Shown here in pieces: positions 44,856-53,048 of a stretch of 64,000 nt of DNA. Numbering within the stretch: position 1 is the stretch's first letter; each line of letters starts with the position of its first letter. A program made the position numbers and the translations under genes. Source of the stretch: Spongiivirga sp046524175 (GTDB lineage: Bacteria > Bacteroidota > Bacteroidia > Flavobacteriales > Flavobacteriaceae); NCBI RefSeq assembly GCF_046524175.1, contig NZ_JBEFZF010000002.1, positions 248,001 through 312,000 of the forward strand. Direction: 5' to 3'. The notes below the pieces were generated by a model. The model worked only from the letters and a program-made list of their open reading frames with translations, did not search any database and was not told the origin of the DNA.

Positions 44856-45584
44856 TTAGTTCCTCCCTTTTTCTAATGGATACAATTGATAGACTGGCTC
44901 ACTTTGCCAAAATTCTTTGGTATTAACATCTAAAATTGTAAGTGGACCCTTAAACGCCGCACCAGTATCAATATTCCAAACATTAACGGCTTGTACCGGA
45001 GTGGTTTTTCCAATACGAGTTACAGGTGTATGGCCTATATATATTTCTTGGTACTGAGCGAGTCGTTTAGGAAAATTGGAGTCTTCTTTGGTTAATAAAG
45101 GGTCGATGGATAAGGCCAATTCCCAAAGGGTACGATCCCAATAAAACATTTTAGAGAAGTACTCAAAATTAACCCCTTTTAAGTTGGTGAAACCTGCATG
45201 AAGAAATAGCCTATTTTGATCATCTATATAGTAGTTCTCTAATTGATCATTAAAACCAATATGGATATTTCGGTCTTCTTGATTATAGGGCTTATAACTG
45301 TCAGCAGTCACCTGGCCACCATGTATTAACCAAGTAGGATTGTTTTTGCCGTTTTTAAGCCAGTCATTTGCTAACTCATCGTGGTTCCCTCTTATAAATG
45401 TACAGTTGTGGGTTGATTTAAGTTGAATCAAATAATCAATCGTTTCAGCAGCATCGCTCCAACCATCTACATAATCTCCTAAAAAAATGAGATGATCTTG
45501 CGGGGTGACTTTTGCGCGATCTAAAATTTGAATTAATGCTTTTAAAGCTCCGTGGATGTCGCCAATTACTAGGGTTCTGCTCAT
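44856..45584 (-). CDS. Metallophosphoesterase (PPP-type phosphatase-like)
   Basis: A 242-residue calcineurin-like phosphoesterase. All metal motifs are present: G-D9-I-H11-G, G-D37-Y-V-D-G, G-N67-H68-D-E, and later LFLHAGF and IGHTPV. The GDxHG/GDxVDRG/GNHD set places it with serine/threonine protein phosphatases and bis(5'-nucleosyl)-tetraphosphatases of the PrpA/ApaH-like group; which one cannot be decided. It is cytoplasmic. It overlaps the upstream zinc-ribbon gene by 4 nt, so it is translated with it. Confidence 0.92.
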   Translation of the reverse strand: MSRTLVIGDIHGALKALIQILDRAKVTPQDHLIFLGDYVDGWSDAAETIDYLIQLKSTHNCTFIRGNHDELANDWLKNGKNNPTWLIHGGQVTADSYKPYNQEDRNIHIGFNDQLENYYIDDQNRLFLHAGFTNLKGVNFEYFSKMFYWDRTLWELALSIDPLLTKEDSNFPKRLAQYQEIYIGHTPVTRIGKTTPVQAVNVWNIDTGAAFKGPLTILDVNTKEFWQSEPVYQLYPLEKGRN

Positions 45585-46672
45585 TGAGAATAGACTACTA
45601 TTATCGCTATTATGATTACAACTAGCAAAATAACAAAGAATACTTTCCAGAAGGAAATGGGATATTTTCCAGCTATTTGCCCGGTTTGACCATTTATATG
45701 AAAATGATAGTCTTTACCATTATATATGTATGAACTGATATAAACAGGCAGTAAAATATGCTTAAAGGTTTCATCCGATAAGTTAATATCGGCATGACTT
45801 ACACGCTGCGTATCACCACCAATATCGCTACGAATCCAGTTGTAGGCTATGTCTTTTGCTTTTTGAAAAGAGTGATGATGTCCATCTTTTAAGGAAATGG
45901 TATATTTTTCGGTTACGAAACCAGACAGATAATCTTCTGTAAATGGTACCAATGCCTTCAAATTCCAACGAGAGATTTTGGATGGTATTTCTCGTCGCTT
46001 TTTTTCTGAAGCATTAATCAAGATGTCATCAATAAATCCACTTACATTTCCGGAAGCATGTGACCATCTTGTTTTACGAACCTGTTGTGTACGAACACCA
46101 TTTTTTGTTCTTACTTTTCTAGTTTCGTAATAATAATCCCCGCGTTGACCTTGGTAGGAAGCATACAAATTGCAGTCGAACGTCCAGTAGGGAATGTATA
46201 ATCCGTGAAGCCCTTCGGCATCTAAAGACGCCCTTTTTAATTTATTCGGGGCAAACCAAATACCGCTTACCCATTTTTTGAAGACCTTTCTCGCTTTGTT
46301 TTTGTCTAGCTGGAAAGGGACAACAGCTCCTGGAAATATCCAGGATTGTTCTTCCTGGTCTTCTAAAATCAGGGGTTCACTACAGTAAACGCAGGCAAGG
46401 GATTTGTAATTCTCTTCAACATGTTGGTTGGCTCCACAATTCTTACAATTTATGATACTAATAGTATGGGTATGAGCCTCATTACCAACCGTATTTAAAT
46501 AATGCGCTAATTCAAGTTCTTCGAAGCTGGTTTTATCTTGTTCGATAAATTCTTCGTACCCACAATAATCGCATTTTAACTGGTCAGATCCCGGCTTAAA
46601 ATTAAGCTCGGCACCACAGTTGGCACATGCTTTTTTTTGGTTGGACTTGGTTATCTGTCTTTCTTGCTCCAT
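45581..46672 (-). CDS. TFIIB-type zinc-ribbon protein with C-terminal membrane anchor (YdjG-like)
   Basis: A 363-residue protein with two zinc ribbons: C16/C19/C34/C37 (CANCG...CDYCG) and C76/C79/C94/C97 (CKNCG...CVYCS). The middle region (WTFDCNLYASYQGQRGDYYY, DYLSGFVTEKYTISL) matches the protein that often sits next to SPFH/YdjI proteins. One C-terminal helix (FWKVFFVILLVVIIIAIIVV) anchors it in the membrane. In Bacillus the related YdjG binds PspA at stressed membranes. Automated names such as 'primosomal protein' reflect only the zinc ribbons. The SPFH gene lies upstream across a repeat-bearing 89-nt gap. Confidence 0.8.
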   Translation of the reverse strand: MEQERQITKSNQKKACANCGAELNFKPGSDQLKCDYCGYEEFIEQDKTSFEELELAHYLNTVGNEAHTHTISIINCKNCGANQHVEENYKSLACVYCSEPLILEDQEEQSWIFPGAVVPFQLDKNKARKVFKKWVSGIWFAPNKLKRASLDAEGLHGLYIPYWTFDCNLYASYQGQRGDYYYETRKVRTKNGVRTQQVRKTRWSHASGNVSGFIDDILINASEKKRREIPSKISRWNLKALVPFTEDYLSGFVTEKYTISLKDGHHHSFQKAKDIAYNWIRSDIGGDTQRVSHADINLSDETFKHILLPVYISSYIYNGKDYHFHINGQTGQIAGKYPISFWKVFFVILLVVIIIAIIVVYSQ

Positions 46673-46678
46673 ACAGCA

Positions 46679-46754
46679 GTCATTCCTACGAGAGCAGGAA
46701 TCTCATAAATTTAATTGCTTTTGTTTCATGGATTCCTGTTTGTACAGGAATGAC
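46679..46754. repeat. Imperfect inverted repeat of GTCATTCCT...AGGAATC type
   Basis: GTCATTCCT (46679-46687) and CAGGAATC (46695-46702) form one arm; GATTCCTG (46731-46738) and AGGAATGAC (46746-46754) form the mirrored arm, giving 17 of 24 paired positions. The two arms also contain smaller hairpins. It resembles dispersed extragenic palindromes of flavobacterial genomes and sits inside the SPFH/zinc-ribbon operon. Confidence 0.65.
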
Positions 46755-46761
46755 AACAATA

Positions 46762-47901
46762 CTAAGTTGTTGGTAAAGGTGGAGGCGTACTACCACCTAA
46801 AAATGATTTCAATTCTTCTACATCTTTCAAAGCTTTCCAACCGTCCATCCCTTGTTTCCAAACTAGTGAATCTTTATTAACGGTTCTGGCGGCAAACAAA
46901 TTTCTTAATGCATCTATGGTAACAGGGCCTTGCTGGGCGCCGTTTACAGCATAATAATAAGTAACTGCTGTGGGCATCGGTGGTGGTACGGCCGCAGCTT
47001 GCGGTTGCTGGGCTGCTTGTTGCCCACCCATCATTCCTGGATTCATCATACCTCCCATTTGCTGCGCTAATACGAAGCCCATACCCATGCCCATTCCGGC
47101 ACCTGCGGTACCTCCTTCATTTTTGGCAGCGGCTTCCATAGCTTTGGCAGCTTTAAATTGAGCAAGTTTGCCCATATCCAATTTATCCAATCGACTGTAT
47201 TCCATAATCTCTTTTTTGAGATCTTCAGGCATCGATACATTCTCAATATAAAAACGCTCTAATTCAATACCAACACGATCAAACTCGGGTTGCATTACCT
47301 CGCGACAAGTTTCTGAAAGTTCTGTGGCATTACTGGCATACATTTCGATGGGTAAATTCGCTTCACCTATAGTATCGGTAAATTTGGTTGCTATTAAACT
47401 TTTAAGGTGCTCATTTACTTCAAAATTGGTGAAATGCCCATCAGTTCCTACGACGTCAACAACAAATTTTCCAGGGTCTGATATTCTAAATGAGTATGTG
47501 CCAAACGCGCGTATTTCGGTTAAACCAAAACGCTCATCACTTAATATCACTGCATTTTTAGTCCCCCATTTTTCATCGGTAAATAAATGAGTATTTACGA
47601 AATAGACTTCTGCTTTAAAAGGACTATTAAATCCATATTTCCAACCTTTTAAAGTTGCTAAAATGGGAAGATTTTTTGTTTCAAGATCGTAGGTGCCGGG
47701 AGCAAAAACATCTGCCAATCGGCCTTCACTCACAAATACCGCTGTTTGTCCTTCACGAACGATAAGCTTAGCTCCATTTTTTATCTCATTTTGATAACGT
47801 TCAAAACGATGAACGATCGTATTATCTGTGTTGTCTAGCCACTCGACAATATCAATAAATTCATGACTTAGTTTTTTCTTTATTTCATCAAAAAGTCCCA
47901 T
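46762..47901 (-). CDS. SPFH-domain protein with C-terminal GYF_2 domain (YdjI-like)
   Basis: A 379-residue cytoplasmic membrane-associated protein. The N-terminal ~220 residues are the YdjI/virion-core-type SPFH domain (LIVREGQTAVFVSEGRLAD, VFAPGTYDLETKNLP, RAFGTYSFRISDPGKFV). A glycine/methionine/glutamine-rich linker follows (about residues 262-315). The last ~60 residues form a GYF_2 domain (YYYAVNGAQQGPVTIDALRN, TVNKDSLVWKQGMDGWKAL). SPFH proteins form membrane scaffolds in stress responses. The zinc-ribbon protein gene downstream (45581) is the usual partner. No PspA gene is adjacent. Confidence 0.92.
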   Translation of the reverse strand: MGLFDEIKKKLSHEFIDIVEWLDNTDNTIVHRFERYQNEIKNGAKLIVREGQTAVFVSEGRLADVFAPGTYDLETKNLPILATLKGWKYGFNSPFKAEVYFVNTHLFTDEKWGTKNAVILSDERFGLTEIRAFGTYSFRISDPGKFVVDVVGTDGHFTNFEVNEHLKSLIATKFTDTIGEANLPIEMYASNATELSETCREVMQPEFDRVGIELERFYIENVSMPEDLKKEIMEYSRLDKLDMGKLAQFKAAKAMEAAAKNEGGTAGAGMGMGMGFVLAQQMGGMMNPGMMGGQQAAQQPQAAAVPPPMPTAVTYYYAVNGAQQGPVTIDALRNLFAARTVNKDSLVWKQGMDGWKALKDVEELKSFLGGSTPPPLPTT

Positions 47902-48002
47902 TTGTAGTTGTTTTTTCGGTTGTGGTTTAAAGATAGTAAAAGTTGTGAGGTTCGGTAAAATGAAATGTTGTTTTTATATAAACGGAGCGATTGCCAAACA
48001 CC

Positions 48003-48032
48003 GTCATCGTAATATTGCAATATTACGATGAC
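48003..48032. promoter_or_regulatory. Perfect 30-bp palindrome upstream of the SPFH operon
   Basis: GTCATCGTAATATTG (48003-48017) is followed directly by its exact reverse complement (48018-48032). It lies 102 nt before the SPFH start and 29 nt after the AlbA_2 gene stop. No T run follows on the minus strand, so an operator is more likely than a terminator; a cruciform or repeat element is an alternative. Confidence 0.6.
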
Positions 48033-48060
48033 ATATTTTCAACGCTAGGAAAACGAGATA

Positions 48061-49194
48061 TCAGTTATACCGAATCTTTCTCAAAATTCGCATTGCCTCT
48101 TTAAATGCAGATTTCGTTTGGGGGCTATGTTCTTTTAAATACGGTTTTGCCTCAACTAGCTTATCAATAGCTTCATGAAACAAATTCAAATAACATATCA
48201 TATAGGTACTTGGTAAATTAACTAGGTCTTCTTCTTCTCTTAGGTTTAACTTTTGCCGTTTTTTTAGCTTATCAATTAGCGCGTTATTGTTATTGTATAT
48301 GTGATGAAGTACTTTTTTGTCAAATTGCGGTGGGTTAAACAACAACTCGCTGTCAATTGAATAACTAGCATTGTCATTAAATGTAATAGTTACTTCTTCT
48401 AAAGGATAGTACTGATAGTGATTATTGACACCCAGGTGCACGTATTCAAGAATTTTGAAAGTATTTTCATCAACGTTGATAGACACTTCGTCTAAGGCAG
48501 AGTAAAACAAACGAACTTGTTCGTTGATTAGTTCAATGTCGACTCTTGAAAAGTATTTATTATCATCCACCTTCTTTTCAATACCGGCCCAGCAAATCAC
48601 AAAATATTCTTTAAATACGCGATATTGTGGATCATAATCCCCTCTGTTTTTCATAAAATCCATCACACCATCAAGCGTAAGTTTGATGTTATTTTGCGCA
48701 TGGGCTTCAATAGCTTCTACAATCTTAGAGTTGGTGTCTTTAATATCAGATTCAAATACTTTAGAAACAGATGTGCTACCCTCTCTAAAAAAAATAGATC
48801 CTCCATAATATTTCCAGATATTTTTGCGGAGGGATGTTAATTTTTCGATGGGTCTTATGGTGACCAAACCAACAACTTTGCCTTCCGGCAGGTGCGGAAA
48901 AGGGATATTTTCATAGGCGACAATCGGTGGATTGTCTAGATAGGCATTAACTAGGTTTTGAATTTTGCTGTCATCAAAAAAGTCGACTCCTATAATCTTG
49001 TTGTCTTCATCTTCAACACCAATAACGATGTAACTGTTGTTTTTTGGGTTGCTGTTAGAGAGTGCACAAACATGTTTTAGAAATTTGGCTTTCCCTTCTT
49101 TTAGCGAAATATTGATCTTACGCTTCTTATCATAAAAACTGTTCTCGTCGTTATGAGCGAGTAAGTTTTTAATAAGAAGGCGTTTGTTGATCAT
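48061..49194 (-). CDS. AlbA_2 (Schlafen-type) domain protein
   Basis: A 377-residue cytoplasmic protein. The N-terminal ~150 residues match the AlbA_2 putative ATP/DNA-binding domain: SLKEGKAKFLKHVCALSNSN, SYIVIGVEDEDNKIIGVDFF, then KIQNLVNAYLDNPP and VVGLVTIRP. The rest (VDVELINEQVRLFYSALDE, VTITFNDNASYSIDSELLF) is unassigned. AlbA_2 proteins are often called transcriptional regulators or ATP-binding proteins, with mixed roles that include nucleases. It begins 1 nt after the SDR gene stop, so the two are probably co-transcribed. Confidence 0.8.
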   Translation of the reverse strand: MINKRLLIKNLLAHNDENSFYDKKRKINISLKEGKAKFLKHVCALSNSNPKNNSYIVIGVEDEDNKIIGVDFFDDSKIQNLVNAYLDNPPIVAYENIPFPHLPEGKVVGLVTIRPIEKLTSLRKNIWKYYGGSIFFREGSTSVSKVFESDIKDTNSKIVEAIEAHAQNNIKLTLDGVMDFMKNRGDYDPQYRVFKEYFVICWAGIEKKVDDNKYFSRVDIELINEQVRLFYSALDEVSINVDENTFKILEYVHLGVNNHYQYYPLEEVTITFNDNASYSIDSELLFNPPQFDKKVLHHIYNNNNALIDKLKKRQKLNLREEEDLVNLPSTYMICYLNLFHEAIDKLVEAKPYLKEHSPQTKSAFKEAMRILRKIRYN

Positions 49195-49195
49195 T

Positions 49196-49960
49196 TTATA
49201 AGAGGCGGTTATTTTTGTTGATCACATAAGCCGATGCTTGGGCTGTTGGTACCACCACCAAATCAGCAATGTTTACGTGATAAGGCCGTGTTACAACAAA
49301 GTGAATAATATCCGCTATATCATGAGCCTGTAGTGCTTCTAGCGGACTATATACTCCCGCGGCTCGCTTCGTATCGCCTTTAAAACGCACTTCACTAAAT
49401 TCAGTTTCTACCAAACCGGGATTAATAGCACCTACCCGAATTCCATGTTCATTCAAATCAATTCGCATAGCATTATTCAACGCATCTACAGCAAATTTTG
49501 AGGCACAGTATACATTTCCTTTTGGGTATACTTCTTTTCCGGCAATTGATCCAATGTTAATGATATGTCCACTCTGTCGCTTAATCATTCCTGGCATAAT
49601 GGCTTTGCTTACATACAAAAGGCCCTTCACGTTAATGTCGATCATGGCATCCCAATCATCCATACTGCCATCTTGCATTAGGTCTAGGCCATGTGCATTA
49701 CCAGCATTATTTATAAGAATGTCTATTTTCTGAAAATCGGATGGAAGTGCTTCTATTTTTTCAAAAACCATTTCCCGATTGCGCACATCAAACGTCAAAG
49801 TATGTACACTAACTTTAGAAGCCAACTCATCTTTCAAATTATCTAATCGATCTTGCCTTCTTCCACAAATAATTAGATCGATATTATTTTCGGCAAAAAG
49901 TTTGGCTGTCGCCATACCAATACCGCTTGTAGCTCCTGTTATAAATGCTGTTTTTTTCAT
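49196..49960 (-). CDS. SDR-family NAD(P)-dependent oxidoreductase (YdfG-like)
   Basis: A 254-residue short-chain dehydrogenase. The Rossmann motif TGATSGIG is at residues 8-15 and C-G-R-R (33-36) suggests NADP preference. The catalytic set is S138, Y151 and K155 (GSIAGKEVYP, VYCASKFA). NNAG and the C-terminal DLVVVPTAQASAYVINK resemble YdfG-type 3-hydroxy acid or serine dehydrogenases. It is 1 nt before the AlbA_2 gene start and 13 nt after the AKR gene, forming one transcript; the physiological substrate is open. Confidence 0.92.
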   Translation of the reverse strand: MKKTAFITGATSGIGMATAKLFAENNIDLIICGRRQDRLDNLKDELASKVSVHTLTFDVRNREMVFEKIEALPSDFQKIDILINNAGNAHGLDLMQDGSMDDWDAMIDINVKGLLYVSKAIMPGMIKRQSGHIINIGSIAGKEVYPKGNVYCASKFAVDALNNAMRIDLNEHGIRVGAINPGLVETEFSEVRFKGDTKRAAGVYSPLEALQAHDIADIIHFVVTRPYHVNIADLVVVPTAQASAYVINKNNRLL

Positions 49961-49973
49961 CTTTCTATAATCG

Positions 49974-50840
49974 TTATGGAACTTTATGTCCTTGACTAGC
50001 CACTAGCAACTCAAACCAATCTTGAAGCTCTAATTCAATATCAAGTGCCTCAACGGCTTTTTTAAGTCGGGCTTCATTTGTAGTTCCTACTACCGGATGA
50101 ATTCCGGCAGGGTGATGTAATAACCAAGCTAATAGTAGTTGATCTTCTCCTGTTTCATATTTTTCGGCCAATGATTTCATCACTGGTTTTATTCTCAGAG
50201 TAGCTTCATTATCCTCTTTAAAGTAGGATCCCAAGGGACTCCAAGCCATTGGAACAATATCATGGGTTATCATATGGTCAAGGCTACCATTAAACATAGC
50301 GTCGAAAGCGGTTAGCGAAAACTCAATTTGATTTACCTGTACTGTGGCTTTGGTATCAATAAGGTCAGTTTGAAAAGGGTTGAAATTAGATACTCCGAAT
50401 TCGATAATTTTTCCACTGGTTTGCAATTCATCAATTGCTTCTGCAATTTCATCAGGTTGCATTAAAGGGCTCGGTCTATGCAATAGCAGTAGATCTAGAT
50501 AATCGGTTTTAAGGTTTTTTAACGAATTCTCTGTCGACCAAATAATATATTCCTTATCGTACTGATAGTGTTTTACCCTATTCTCTCTTGAATCTGCAGG
50601 ATACTGGATTCCGCATTTTGAAATAAATTGAACGGTATCTCGCCCAATCTCACTTTGCGCAAATGCCTTACCAAAATCGGCTTCAGTGGTATAACCACCA
50701 TAAATATCGGCATGATCAAAAGTGGTAATTCCTAACGATATACAATGGTTAATAAGTGCTGTTTGTTGATTTGGATTTAATTTTTTACCCCAAACGCCCC
50801 AATTCATGGCGCCGGCAATAATTCTTGAATACGTTGGCAT
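49974..50840 (-). CDS. Aldo/keto reductase (YdhF-like)
   Basis: A 288-residue NADPH-dependent reductase of carbonyl groups. It has a TIM-barrel with the AKR tetrad: D42, Y47 and K75, plus the histidine in LLLLHRPSPL. The cofactor region IHPVVGTTNEARLKKAVEALD is present. The sequence FDHADIYGGYTTEADFGKAF is the E. coli YdhF type. It is the first gene of the three-gene set AKR-SDR-AlbA_2 on the minus strand. Its substrate is unknown. Confidence 0.93.
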   Translation of the reverse strand: MPTYSRIIAGAMNWGVWGKKLNPNQQTALINHCISLGITTFDHADIYGGYTTEADFGKAFAQSEIGRDTVQFISKCGIQYPADSRENRVKHYQYDKEYIIWSTENSLKNLKTDYLDLLLLHRPSPLMQPDEIAEAIDELQTSGKIIEFGVSNFNPFQTDLIDTKATVQVNQIEFSLTAFDAMFNGSLDHMITHDIVPMAWSPLGSYFKEDNEATLRIKPVMKSLAEKYETGEDQLLLAWLLHHPAGIHPVVGTTNEARLKKAVEALDIELELQDWFELLVASQGHKVP

Positions 50841-51039
50841 GTGTACTTTTTTAGGTGACTAAAAGTACCACTTTTCAAGAAAATTAGTGATCAGAATAGC
50901 GAATAGGAATTGTGATGAATTTGGAAAATTCAACGTAATAAGCGGCAAGCACACTGTTTTTGTTAAAACCACTATAAAATAAAGGTTCAGAAAGATTTTT
51001 AACCATTAATTAACAACACAAGGACTAAAATTTTAACAA

Positions 51040-51071
51040 TTTGCGAACCAATTTTGACATTACTATATTCA
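51040..51071 (+). promoter_or_regulatory. Promoter of the moxR-bat operon
   Basis: TTTG at 51040-51043, a 20-nt spacer and TATATTCA at 51064-51071 fit TTTG / TAnnTTTG, with two mismatches at the end. The start site would lie about 15 nt before the moxR ATG. Confidence 0.4.
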
Positions 51072-51092
51072 CGCCATAAAAAATAGGCATGC

Positions 51093-52094
51093 ATGGAAGA
51101 AAATACTACGATTGATATTGCTGCGATTAACGAGAAGATTGAGCAGGAAAGTGCATTTATCGACTTGCTTACCGCAGAAATGAATAAGATTATTGTCGGT
51201 CAAAATCATATGGTCGAACGATTACTCATAGGCTTATTGGGTCAAGGGCATATCTTGTTGGAAGGGGTGCCTGGTTTGGCAAAAACATTGGCTATTAATA
51301 CGTTATCGCAAGCGGTAAAGGGCTCGTTCTCAAGAATACAATTTACACCCGATTTGTTACCTGCTGATGTTGTGGGAACGATGATCTATAATATTAAAGA
51401 GAACGATTTCACGATTAAAAAAGGACCCATATTTGCAAATTTTGTGTTGGCTGATGAAATTAACCGTGCACCTGCAAAAGTACAATCGGCTTTATTAGAG
51501 GCAATGCAAGAAAAGCAAGTTACCATTGGTGATGAAACTTTTATTTTGGATAAACCATTTTTAGTAATGGCGACTCAAAACCCGGTAGAACAAGAAGGAA
51601 CCTACCCTTTACCAGAAGCGCAAGTAGACCGCTTTATGTTGAAAACGGTTATTGATTATCCCAAAATCGATGAAGAACAATTAATTGTTCGTGCGAATTT
51701 AAAGGGTGAATTCGATAAGGTAAAACCGGTTGTAACAACCACTCAAATCAAAAAAGCGCAGGAGGCTGTTCGCGAGGTATATATGGATGAAAAGATCGAG
51801 AAGTATATTCTTGATATCATTTTTGCGACGCGTTACCCTGAAAAATTTAATCTTTCCAACCTTAAACCATTAATAAGCTTTGGGGCGTCACCTCGAGGAA
51901 GTATCAACCTTGCAAATGCCTCAAAATGTTATGCATTTATTAAGCGCCGCGGGTACGTAATTCCTGAAGATGTTCGTGCAGTTGTGCATGATGTATTGCG
52001 TCACAGGATAGGAATTACCTATGAAGCCGAAGCTGAAAATGTGACCTCCGAAGACATTATTAACAAGATTGTAAACGAGATCGAAGTACCGTAA
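51093..52094 (+). CDS. MoxR-family AAA+ ATPase
   Basis: A 333-residue cytoplasmic AAA+ ATPase, considered a chaperone that helps mature or load the VWA-domain proteins encoded downstream. Walker A is GVPGLAKT, Walker B FVLADEINRAPAK, sensor 1 ATQNPVEQEGTYPLPEAQ-type and the arginine-finger region ends with VDRFMLK. The C-terminal AAA lid is GASPRGSINLANASKCYAFI. It is the first gene of the Bat operon, with a TTTG/TAnnTTTG promoter directly upstream. Confidence 0.95.
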   Translation: MEENTTIDIAAINEKIEQESAFIDLLTAEMNKIIVGQNHMVERLLIGLLGQGHILLEGVPGLAKTLAINTLSQAVKGSFSRIQFTPDLLPADVVGTMIYNIKENDFTIKKGPIFANFVLADEINRAPAKVQSALLEAMQEKQVTIGDETFILDKPFLVMATQNPVEQEGTYPLPEAQVDRFMLKTVIDYPKIDEEQLIVRANLKGEFDKVKPVVTTTQIKKAQEAVREVYMDEKIEKYILDIIFATRYPEKFNLSNLKPLISFGASPRGSINLANASKCYAFIKRRGYVIPEDVRAVVHDVLRHRIGITYEAEAENVTSEDIINKIVNEIEVP

Positions 52095-52103
52095 TGTAGT
52101 CTA

Positions 52104-52163
52104 CAGTTGGCAGTTGGCAGTTGGCAGTTTTTTTGCGGACTGAAGACTGAAGACTGAAGACTG
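52104..52163. repeat. Two back-to-back 7-nt tandem repeats
   Basis: CAGTTGG is repeated three times (52104-52124) plus a partial copy, then after a T-rich spacer ACTGAAG is repeated three times (52139-52159) plus ACTG. Both have a 7-nt period. They sit in the 83-nt gap between moxR and the DUF58 gene, inside the operon. Confidence 0.85.
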
Positions 52164-52177
52164 CTTACTAAGCAGGC

Positions 52178-53044
52178 ATGGACACAAAAGAGCTTCTAAA
52201 AAAAGTACGCAAGATTGAGATTAAAACCCGACGACTGTCTGACCATATTTTTGGTGGGGAATATCACAGTACGTTTAAGGGACGCGGTATGACTTTTAGT
52301 GAAGTTCGCCAATATCAATATGGTGATGATGTGCGTAATATCGATTGGAATGTAACTGCACGATATAACGAGCCATTTATTAAGGTTTTTGAAGAAGAAC
52401 GAGAACTTACGATGATGCTACTTGCCGATGTGAGTGGATCCAAATTCTTCGGGACTAAAGAACAGTTTAAAGACGAAATTGTAACAGAGATTGCAGCGAC
52501 CTTAGCGTTTTCTGCAATGCAGAATAATGACAAGATTGGGCTGATTTTATTTTCTGATGATATTGAACTGTTCATTCCTCCTAAAAAAGGAAAATCACAT
52601 GTACTTCGTATTATTAGGGAGTTAATAGAGTTCAAACCTAAAAGCAAAAAAACGGATGTAAGTCAGGCGCTACGCTTTTTAAGTAGTGTTATGAAAAAGA
52701 AAGCAATTGTATTTGTTTTGTCGGACTTTATTGCTGATGATTATGAGCACACCTTGCGAATTGTTGGAAAAAAACATGATGTAACAGGAATACGAGTGTA
52801 TGATAAGGCAGAAGAAGAAATTCCGAATATTGGCATGGTGCATATGCAAGATGAAGAAACCGGCGAATTACAATTGGTCAATACAGCAAGTAAATCAGTG
52901 AGAAATGCATATGGCAAATTTTATAGAGATAAGGTCGCTTATTTCGAGAATGCATTTACCAAAAACGGCGCTGGAGTTTTGAGTAGTCGTGTTGATGAAA
53001 GCTATGTAAAAAAACTACTAGGGTATTTTAAAAGAAGAGGATAA
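52178..53044 (+). CDS. DUF58 domain-containing protein
   Basis: A 288-residue cytoplasmic protein of the DUF58 family, in which a VWA-like fold follows the conserved FKGRGMTFSEVRQYQYGDDVRNIDWNVTAR signature. The VWA-type MIDAS region is LLADVSGSKFFG, so metal binding is possible. DUF58 proteins always accompany MoxR ATPases and probably are their client. The stop (53044) is 5 nt before the next gene, so translation is probably coupled. Confidence 0.92.
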   Translation: MDTKELLKKVRKIEIKTRRLSDHIFGGEYHSTFKGRGMTFSEVRQYQYGDDVRNIDWNVTARYNEPFIKVFEEERELTMMLLADVSGSKFFGTKEQFKDEIVTEIAATLAFSAMQNNDKIGLILFSDDIELFIPPKKGKSHVLRIIRELIEFKPKSKKTDVSQALRFLSSVMKKKAIVFVLSDFIADDYEHTLRIVGKKHDVTGIRVYDKAEEEIPNIGMVHMQDEETGELQLVNTASKSVRNAYGKFYRDKVAYFENAFTKNGAGVLSSRVDESYVKKLLGYFKRRG

Positions 53045-53048
53045 ACAA

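Noticed and set aside
52104..52163. Tandem repeats as CRISPR or iteron origin
   Set aside because: The 7-nt units are too short, there are no spacers and no replication gene is nearby.
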